A DNA stretch of 27,502 nt from JBFYTX01 sp964442335 (GTDB lineage: Bacteria; Chloroflexota; Dehalococcoidia; Dehalococcoidales; RBG-16-60-22). The position numbers and the translations under genes are program-made. The DNA is taken from positions 1 through 27,502 of the forward strand of contig CAYTZI010000008.1 of the NCBI GenBank assembly GCA_964442335.1. The letters are read 5' to 3'. The notes under the pieces are model-generated. The model worked only from the letters and a program-made list of their open reading frames with translations, made no database searches and was not told the origin of the DNA. Positions 22,266-27,502 of the stretch are shown piece after piece. Each line of letters begins with the position of its first letter. The first letter of the stretch is position 1.

Positions 22266-22290
22266 CTATTGCCCTGATTTAGTTTATGTT
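22262..22290 (+). promoter_or_regulatory. Candidate plsY promoter
   Basis: TTGACT (22262-22267) overlapping the stop of the previous gene, 17 nt, TATGTT (22285-22290). A CCCCC ... GGGGG hairpin lies in the leader before the ATG at 22341. Confidence 0.45.
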
Positions 22291-22340
22291 ATACCAAGAC
22301 CTTCAAGGTATACCCCCTGAAAGGTCGGGGGCATTAAGTC

Positions 22341-22973
22341 ATGGACATAATCGGCACAGCGCTGCTGGCGATAGCCGGATTCGGGCTGGGTTCGGTGCCC
22401 TTCTCCGTGCTCATCGGCCGCCTGTTACTGAAGAAAAATATCCAGGAATACGGGGACGGCAACCCCGGCTCCGCCAACGTATTCCGCGCGGGCGGCAGGA
22501 AAACGGGTTTCCTGGCAGTAGTCCTCGATATCGCCAAGGGCGTGCCCTTCGTATGGTTGGCGCATTACTGGCTGGCACTCCCCGAACTATCCATCGTCAT
22601 CGTGGCGATGAGCGCGGTGCTGGGGCACGCTTTTTCGCCGTTCCTGCGCTGGCACGGCGGCAAAGCGGTAGCGGTCACCTTCGGCGTGCTTATAGCTTTG
22701 CCGCAACACGAAGTCGCGCTGTCATTTATCGCGCTGGCAATAGCCGGGTTCCTCTTTATCGATAACGACTCCTGGATTGTGATATTCGGCGCCGCCGGCA
22801 CGCTGGCGTACCTGGCCATGACCGGAAGCCCGGCCTGGACAATCCTGCTGATGTCCTTCATACTGGCGCTGTTCATTTTCAAGCATTTTGATAACCTGCG
22901 GTCGCTGCCGCGACTGCACGGCAGGCTGATACGCTGGCTCCAGTCCATACTTAGAGGGAGTACGACCGTATAA
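22341..22973 (+). CDS. plsY: Glycerol-3-phosphate acyltransferase, PlsY family
   Basis: Uses acyl-phosphate to acylate glycerol 3-phosphate, the first step of membrane phospholipid synthesis. Family motifs are GLGSVPFSVLIGRLL (motif 1 area), GDGNPGSANVFRAGGRKTG (matches the SGNxGATN phosphate-binding motif, with D for S and AN for TN) and GHAFSPFLRWHGGKAVAV. About six hydrophobic helices cover the 210 residues. The unusual DGNPGSANV form is seen in a PlsY subgroup, so the exact acceptor could differ from glycerol 3-phosphate. The stop TAA directly abuts the ATG of the glycosyltransferase gene, so the two are translated together. Confidence 0.88.
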   Translation: MDIIGTALLAIAGFGLGSVPFSVLIGRLLLKKNIQEYGDGNPGSANVFRAGGRKTGFLAVVLDIAKGVPFVWLAHYWLALPELSIVIVAMSAVLGHAFSPFLRWHGGKAVAVTFGVLIALPQHEVALSFIALAIAGFLFIDNDSWIVIFGAAGTLAYLAMTGSPAWTILLMSFILALFIFKHFDNLRSLPRLHGRLIRWLQSILRGSTTV

Positions 22974-24125
22974 ATGCTGTACCAGATTATCATCGCGGCC
23001 GGTCTGGTGGTCTTTCTGCTCAACCTTTTACTCAACCTGCGCAGCATCAAGACGCCGCGTCGCAACGCCAGATTGCCCCGCCGCGTCCCCTTCGTCTCCG
23101 TGCTGATACCCGCCCGCGACGAGGAGGAAAATATCGGCGCGTGCCTGGAGTCTTTGCAGAAGCAGGACTACCCCAACTACGAAGTCGTGGTGCTGGACGA
23201 TAACTCGGTGGACGATACGGCCGGCATCGTTACCCGGCTTGCCGCCGGGGACAGACGCATACGGCTCATCAGCGGCGCCCCCCTTCCCGAAGGATGGGCG
23301 GGAAAACCTTTCGCCTGCCATCAACTCGCCAAGCAGGCAAACGGCGAATGGCTGCTGTTCGTCGACGCCGATACGATCCACGCCCCACATATGCTGCGCT
23401 CGGTCATGGGCGCCGCCCTCAAGATGAAGGTATCGCTGCTCTCCGGGTTCCCGCGCCAACTCACGAATTCACTGGCGCAGAAGATAGTTGTCCCGATTAT
23501 CTACTTCATCATCATGGGGTGGGCGCCTCTGTGGCTGATACACCGCTCCCGCAAGCCACGGCCTTCGGTGGCCATCGGGCAGTTCCTGCTGTTTTCGCGG
23601 GAAGAGTACTGGCGCATCGGAGGCCACAAGGTAGTGAAGTCCCGCATCCTCGAGGACATCTGGATGGGCATCGAGGTGACCCGCCACGGCGGCCGCCATG
23701 TGGCCATAGACCTTTCTCCGGTAGTGTCCTGCAACATGTACCCGACGGTCGGGGGGATGTGGCAGGGGCTGGTGCGCTGCGTCTACTCCGTGCTGGTGAT
23801 GTCGCCCATAACGCTGCTGGTGGCTATCCCGCTCGCCTGGTTTTTCTATATCGGGCCTTTTTACTGGCTCTGGAACGGCTTTTTCATGAGCGACGCCACA
23901 CTGGTCTGGAGGGGCGTGGTGGTAATACAGGTAGCGCTGGTCATCTTCATGCGCTGGCTGGTGGACAACCGCTTTAAAGAGCCGGCTATCTCCACCTGGC
24001 TGCACCTGCTGGGGATAGGCTACATCTCCCTCATCGTGATGTATTCTTTCCTGCGGTGGCTGTCGGGGGCGGGGGTAAGCTGGAAGGAACGCGTCTACGG
24101 CGGCGAGGAGTCCATAGTCAAGTAA
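22974..24125 (+). CDS. Family 2 glycosyltransferase, membrane-bound
   Basis: A 383-aa GT2 enzyme, probably making a glycolipid. Residues 3-22 form an N-terminal membrane helix. The GT-A domain follows: VSVLIPARDEEENIGACLES, VVVLDDNSVDD, LPEGWAGKPFACHQLAK, the metal-binding LLFVDADT (DxD), and ILEDIWMGIEV (catalytic ED). C-terminal helices lie near 165-182, 270-300, 313-330 and 343-363. The PLPEGWAGK block is typical of the HpnB/CrtQ-like branch that glycosylates terpenoid or lipid acceptors. It is fused in expression to the plsY-like gene (TAA-ATG abutment). A GC-rich hairpin follows the stop. Confidence 0.88.
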   Translation: MLYQIIIAAGLVVFLLNLLLNLRSIKTPRRNARLPRRVPFVSVLIPARDEEENIGACLESLQKQDYPNYEVVVLDDNSVDDTAGIVTRLAAGDRRIRLISGAPLPEGWAGKPFACHQLAKQANGEWLLFVDADTIHAPHMLRSVMGAALKMKVSLLSGFPRQLTNSLAQKIVVPIIYFIIMGWAPLWLIHRSRKPRPSVAIGQFLLFSREEYWRIGGHKVVKSRILEDIWMGIEVTRHGGRHVAIDLSPVVSCNMYPTVGGMWQGLVRCVYSVLVMSPITLLVAIPLAWFFYIGPFYWLWNGFFMSDATLVWRGVVVIQVALVIFMRWLVDNRFKEPAISTWLHLLGIGYISLIVMYSFLRWLSGAGVSWKERVYGGEESIVK

Positions 24126-24144
24126 AAAGGGGGCTTTCGCCCCC
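24124..24144. terminator. Bidirectional terminator, T-tract on minus strand
   Basis: Stem GGGGGC (24129-24134), loop tttc, GCCCCC (24139-24144). Five A residues just 5' (24124-24128) give a TTTTT tract when read on the minus strand. It therefore fits best as the terminator of the MFS gene, and may also stop the glycosyltransferase transcript. Confidence 0.75.
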
Positions 24145-24245
24145 TATTCCATATTCGCCAACCCACGCCGGTTTGTGTTTTGTTTTTCTATATACCCTTT
24201 TACACCCGCCGCCACCGCATCATCAGTTACTTACCACATTGCTGG

Positions 24246-25433
24246 CTAGTTCTTGGCGTCCCAGATAAAGAAGGACGTCACCACCGATACCGCCGTCACG
24301 GTGATAGCGGAGAAAAGGAACATCTGGTCGAAGGTGAACGTCCCCTCCAGCAACCATCCCATGATGGGAGCGAAGATAGCGCCGGTGTACTGCATGGTGA
24401 AATAGTAAATGCCGTAAATCATCGAGCGGTGCCGCGGCGGCGTCTGTCCCATGATAAAGACCTCGGTCACGGGCATGCGTATCGCCATGTTCAGTCCCAT
24501 TACAAAGAGCAGCAAGTAAAATCCGAAGCCCATCTCCGCCGACCTTATACCGAAGATAACCAGCCCGCTGATGATGCTGGTGGCGATAATCACCTTGACC
24601 GTCCCGATGCGGTCGGAAATCCAACCGCCGAGAATCGTCCCCCCGAAGACACCCGGCAGGAACAGGATAGACATCACCATCGCCGCCCGGGGCTCGGATA
24701 CGGACTGCGGGAGGTCCTTCATCATCACGTCGGTCATGTAGAGGGTCAGGAAAGCGTTGACGGACATCCCCGCGCCGCCTCCCACCACCATCATCACCAG
24801 GTAAGCAATCAGTCGCCGCTTGTAACCGGGCTGCGGCGGTTTCTCCTCGGCGGTTCTCTGTTTGGCGGCGGCCACGTGGGTCATGCCGCCGCGCCGGGTC
24901 AGGTAAATATAAAACACCAGGCCAAATATCGCCGTGGGAACTGCCATCACCAAGAAAGGCGCCCGCCAGCCCCAGGCCGCCAAAATAGGCCCGGCGATGA
25001 GTGGCGCGATGAAGAAGCTTGAGTTGCCCCCCAGCAGGTGCAGTCCCAGCGCCCGGCCGCGTAATTTTGGTTCCGCCGCCGCCAGTATGAGCGGCGTAGA
25101 GGCGGGATGGTACCCGCCGGTCATCAGCCCCATGAGCACCAGGAAGACCATCAGGGTTATATAGGTCGGTGAGATGCCAACGAGTATGCCGCCTACTGCT
25201 ACTCCGAGCGTACCGATGGCAATGAGGACCACCGGACTGATGCGGTCGGCCAGCCAGCCGGAAGGCAGTTGTCCCGCACCTCCCGAAAGGGCAAACGCCG
25301 AGGTCACCAGGGACGCCTGCATGTAGTTCAGATTGAATGCCGTACGGATTGCCGGCAGCAGCGGTTGCGGCAACGCCGTCAGCAGGTGGTGCCCGAAGTG
25401 CGCCATGATGAACCACGGCAGCGAGGTCCGCAT
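24246..25433 (-). CDS. Major facilitator superfamily transporter
   Basis: A 395-aa MFS permease with about 12 membrane helices and the cytoplasmic loop between helices 6 and 7 rich in charge (AAAKQRTAEEKPPQPGYKRR). The A-like motif between helices 2 and 3 is GWLADRISPVVLIAIG, and its second-half echo is GWISDRIGTVKVIIA. The opening WFIMAHFGHHLLTALPQPLLPAIR recalls fosmidomycin-resistance-like MFS proteins, but the substrate is unknown. ATG 25433 lacks a Shine-Dalgarno. AAAGGA lies near an in-frame ATT 39 nt upstream, which would add ITQTERKPRSF; undecided. Ends before a strong terminator. Confidence 0.9.
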   Translation of the reverse strand: MRTSLPWFIMAHFGHHLLTALPQPLLPAIRTAFNLNYMQASLVTSAFALSGGAGQLPSGWLADRISPVVLIAIGTLGVAVGGILVGISPTYITLMVFLVLMGLMTGGYHPASTPLILAAAEPKLRGRALGLHLLGGNSSFFIAPLIAGPILAAWGWRAPFLVMAVPTAIFGLVFYIYLTRRGGMTHVAAAKQRTAEEKPPQPGYKRRLIAYLVMMVVGGGAGMSVNAFLTLYMTDVMMKDLPQSVSEPRAAMVMSILFLPGVFGGTILGGWISDRIGTVKVIIATSIISGLVIFGIRSAEMGFGFYLLLFVMGLNMAIRMPVTEVFIMGQTPPRHRSMIYGIYYFTMQYTGAIFAPIMGWLLEGTFTFDQMFLFSAITVTAVSVVTSFFIWDAKN

Positions 25434-25631
25434 GAAAGAGCGCGGTTTGCGTTCCGTTTGTGTAATCTCAATATCCTTTCGAGGCCGCTGACCGCTTGTG
25501 GCGAATGCCGTGGTACAATGCGATGTTAAACATGGGCCTGGCGGCTTGTCGAATAAGAACCTGGTAAAACTACCCGATTATACTATGTCCGGCGGTCAAA
25601 TGACAAACCGACCTCCGGCACGGCACCGGTA

Positions 25632-25667
25632 TTGACAAAAATATCTTGATATGTAACGATATATCGT
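25632..25667 (+). promoter_or_regulatory. padR promoter with tandem dyads
   Basis: TTGACA (25632-25637), 16 nt, TAACGA (25654-25659). Two dyads overlap it: ATATC-tt-GATAT (25641-25652) in the spacer and the perfect 12-bp palindrome ACGATATATCGT (25656-25667) over the -10 and start region. PadR genes are usually autorepressed, so these are likely PadR operators (inference). Confidence 0.65.
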
Positions 25668-25697
25668 GAAAGACCGGCAAGAACAAGGGAGGTGCCT

Positions 25698-26198
25698 ATG
25701 TTTCATCGTCCGTTTTTCCCCTTTGAAAGACCCCATTCCCGCATCTTCGAAAAAGGCGACCTTAAATACGTGATACTGAGCCTCCTTAAAGACAAGCCCA
25801 GCCACGGCTATGAAATCATCCGCGCTCTGGAAGATTATTTCCACGGTTTTTATACGCCCAGCGCCGGCAGCGTTTACCCCACCCTGCAGATGCTCGAAGA
25901 CATGGGTTACGTCGTCTCTTCCGAGAGGGACGCTAAAAAGGTCTATACCATCACCGATGAAGGCAAGAAGTTCCTTAAAGAGCAGCAGGACGTTATCGAC
26001 AAGATAAAAGGGCAGATGAACGAGTGGTGGCACCCGCGCAACATCGAGGAGTTCCACGAGACGATAGAAGAACTGAGGGGACTTGGCCGGCTAGTCGGCA
26101 GGCAGGCGCCCCGTCTCAACCCCGAAAAGTGGAGCCGCATCAAGGATATCGTCCTGCGCGCCCGCCACGATATTGATGAAATCCTGGGGAAAGAATAA
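25698..26198 (+). CDS. PadR-family transcriptional repressor
   Basis: A 166-aa winged-helix repressor. The N-terminal domain has the family signature: KYVILSLLKDKPSHGYEIIRALED, then YTPSAGSVYPTLQMLEDMGYV (recognition helix) and the wing RDAKKVYTITDEGKKFL. The C-terminal half is helical and charged and should mediate dimerisation. ATG 25698 is chosen over GTG 25692 because AGGGAGGT ends 4 nt before it and overlaps the GTG. The promoter carries two dyads, consistent with autorepression. The ABC exporter genes follow 46 bp downstream; PadR proteins commonly control such drug exporters and respond to their substrates. Confidence 0.93.
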   Translation: MFHRPFFPFERPHSRIFEKGDLKYVILSLLKDKPSHGYEIIRALEDYFHGFYTPSAGSVYPTLQMLEDMGYVVSSERDAKKVYTITDEGKKFLKEQQDVIDKIKGQMNEWWHPRNIEEFHETIEELRGLGRLVGRQAPRLNPEKWSRIKDIVLRARHDIDEILGKE

Positions 26199-26230
26199 TC
26201 AGAGCGCAATCTTATTAACCGACTGCATGC

Positions 26231-26236
26231 TATAAT
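26231..26236 (+). promoter_or_regulatory. -10 box of the second ABC operon, near-leaderless
   Basis: TATAAT with 8 nt to the ATG at 26245 and no Shine-Dalgarno. No convincing -35 hexamer is seen. The exporter could thus be transcribed separately from padR. Confidence 0.5.
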
Positions 26237-26244
26237 CTAATAAC

Positions 26245-27228
26245 ATGCCTGATAATATTATCCAGGTGGACAACCTTGTAAAAAAGTACGGCAGCCTGGT
26301 GGCTGTCGACCACATAAGCTTCGACGTTAAACAGGGTGAAATTTTCGGTTTCCTCGGGCCGAACGGGGCAGGGAAGACGACCACAATCAATATCCTCTGC
26401 ACGCTCGCCCGGCCCACTTCCGGCAAAGCCACGCTCAACGGCTTCGATGTCGTCCACCAGCAGAACCAGGTGCGCCATTCAATCGGGCTGGTCTTCCAGG
26501 ACTCCTCCCTCGACGACCGGCTCACCGGTATGCATAACCTCAAGTTCCATGCCATGGTTTATAACGTCCCCGCCGCCGACCGCGACAAGCGCATCGAACA
26601 GGTGTTGAAAATGGTGGACCTCTGGGGCAAGCGCAACCACTTCGTGCGCACTTACTCCGGCGGCATGAAGCGCCGGCTCGAGCTGGCCCGCGGACTGCTG
26701 CACTATCCCCGCGTCCTCTTCCTCGACGAGCCCACGCTGGGGCTTGACCCGCAGACACGCAACCACATCTGGGAATACATACTCCAGCTCCAGAAACAGG
26801 AAGGGACGACTGTCTTCCTGACCACTCATTACATGGACGAGGCGGAAAAGGCCAGCCGTATCGCTATTATCGACCACGGCAAGCTGGTAGCCATGGACAC
26901 CCCCGCCAATCTCAAACGGCTGGTCGGCAAGGACATCGTTACCCTGCGTACCGACGACAATACCAAAGCCGCCGCAGAAATAAAGTCGAGGTATCAGACT
27001 GACGCCCGCGCCGACGGCGACCAGCTCACTTTTAGCGTTGATAACGGTGAGGAGTTCCTGCCGGAATTTATCAGGGAGTTCCCGGTCAAGATAGCCAGCA
27101 TCAGCCTGCGCCGCCCCACCCTTGAAGACGTTTTCCTGAAGCTCACGGGCCGCGAAATCCGCGAAGAGGAGGCCGGGACTTCCATCTCGGCACAAATAAG
27201 GCAGCGCGGCCGGATGGGACCGCATTAA
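26245..27228 (+). CDS. DrrA-type ABC exporter ATP-binding subunit
   Basis: ATPase of a daunorubicin-resistance-type exporter. Walker A is GPNGAGKTT (residues 38-46), the signature is YSGGM (137-141, the DrrA form of LSGGQ), Walker B is VLFLDEPT (157-164) and the switch histidine is H195 (TTHYMDEAE). The C-terminal extension ends with RPTLEDVFLKLTGREIREEE, as in DrrA. Length of 327 aa is normal. The start has no Shine-Dalgarno but a TATAAT box just upstream. It lies between padR and a permease gene, so an inducible efflux operon is likely. The substrate is unknown. Confidence 0.95.
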   Translation: MPDNIIQVDNLVKKYGSLVAVDHISFDVKQGEIFGFLGPNGAGKTTTINILCTLARPTSGKATLNGFDVVHQQNQVRHSIGLVFQDSSLDDRLTGMHNLKFHAMVYNVPAADRDKRIEQVLKMVDLWGKRNHFVRTYSGGMKRRLELARGLLHYPRVLFLDEPTLGLDPQTRNHIWEYILQLQKQEGTTVFLTTHYMDEAEKASRIAIIDHGKLVAMDTPANLKRLVGKDIVTLRTDDNTKAAAEIKSRYQTDARADGDQLTFSVDNGEEFLPEFIREFPVKIASISLRRPTLEDVFLKLTGREIREEEAGTSISAQIRQRGRMGPH

Positions 27229-27234
27229 GCAATT

Positions 27235-27502
27235 ATGATGAATAACATTAGGGGCGTCTATACAATGTGGTACCGGGACGTGCTGCGCTTCTGGTACGAT
27301 AAAACACGCATGTTTAGCGCCCTGCTCTTTCCCGTGTTTTTCCTCTTTATGTTCGGGAGCGGTCTGCAGGGCAGCATCGGCATGATGTCCGGCGGCGTCA
27401 ATTTCATCCAGTTCATGTACCCCGGCATCATCGCCATGTCCGTGCTGATGGGCTCGTTCATGTCCGGCGTGTCTATTGTCTGGGACCGCGAGTTCGGCTT
27501 TC
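27235..27502 (+). CDS. ABC-2 exporter membrane subunit, 5' part
   Basis: Begins at ATG 27235 (or the next codon, also ATG) 6 nt after the ATPase stop, and runs off the right edge. The visible 89 residues (MNNIRGVYTMWYRDVLRFWY..., then hydrophobic FSALLFPVFFLFMFGSGL and FIQFMYPGIIAMSVLMGSF) match the start of a DrrB/ABC2_membrane permease: a cytoplasmic amphipathic start, helix 1, a loop and helix 2. There is no Shine-Dalgarno, so translation is probably coupled to the ATPase gene. It is incomplete because of the window edge only. Confidence 0.88.
   Translation, partial: MMNNIRGVYTMWYRDVLRFWYDKTRMFSALLFPVFFLFMFGSGLQGSIGMMSGGVNFIQFMYPGIIAMSVLMGSFMSGVSIVWDREFGF

Noticed and set aside
24223..25416. 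397-codon frame on the same strand as the MFS gene
   Set aside because: Shifted frame of the MFS gene, Arg/Gly/His-rich translation without membrane helices; the overlapping frame gives a clear transporter.
25692..25694. GTG as padR start
   Set aside because: It overlaps the Shine-Dalgarno; ATG 25698 has correct spacing.

Overview
This is a chromosomal window of about 57 to 60% G+C (my estimate by eye) with housekeeping gene content and no phage, IS element, CRISPR array, tRNA or rRNA that I can see. The gene set and order point to a Chloroflexota bacterium, probably class Dehalococcoidia. The pointers are an infC-rpmI-rplT-pheS-pheT block next to thrS, a ThrRS without the TGS domain, an EF-Tu-domain-II-like mini-protein, PcrA/UvrD, a MutL with endonuclease motifs and a PyrE with a C-terminal CPLC motif. 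The lineage is inferred, not proven.

Layout. 1-3049 (+): 3' end of proS, then a two-gene ABC-2 exporter. 3055-7755 (-): translation block infC, rpmI, rplT, pheS, pheT, convergent with the exporter. 7936-10680 (+): a 70-aa CxxC/coiled-coil protein behind a perfect consensus promoter, bioY, and thrS. 10681-11167: a hairpin-rich repeat region. 11168-11422 (+): the EF-Tu-like mini-protein. 11438-13790 (-): riboflavin genes ribE-ribBA-ribH without ribD. 13951-15063 (+): a SnoaL-like protein and a DUF3303-like protein, each with its own strong promoter. 15231-17390 (+): pcrA/uvrD. 17391-18086: an AT-rich degenerate stretch followed by a second hairpin-rich repeat region. 18087-19796 (+): mutL. 19928-21619 (-): signal peptidase I, pyrE and a membrane-anchored Holliday-resolvase-like nuclease. 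21801-24125 (+): a small membrane protein, a PlsY-like acyltransferase and a family 2 glycosyltransferase. 24246-25433 (-): MFS transporter. 25698-27502 (+): PadR regulator with a DrrAB-type ABC exporter cut by the window end.

Expression signals are easy to read here. Several promoters match TTGACA/TATAAT closely. A group of genes without Shine-Dalgarno sequences (thrS, pcrA, both ABC ATPases) has a TATAAT box only 6 to 9 nt before the start codon, so their mRNAs should be leaderless or nearly so. Genes with longer leaders carry good Shine-Dalgarno sequences. infC appears to start at ATT, and rplT and the 70-aa gene at TTG. Candidate operators (perfect dyads inside promoters) lie upstream of mutL, padR and the DUF3303-like gene.

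I do not see a clearly new multi-gene system. The best leads are the regulatory dyads, the ATT start of infC, the leaderless gene class, the repeat family with its hairpins, the conserved-looking small proteins, and the nuclease bracketed by inverted REP-like repeats.
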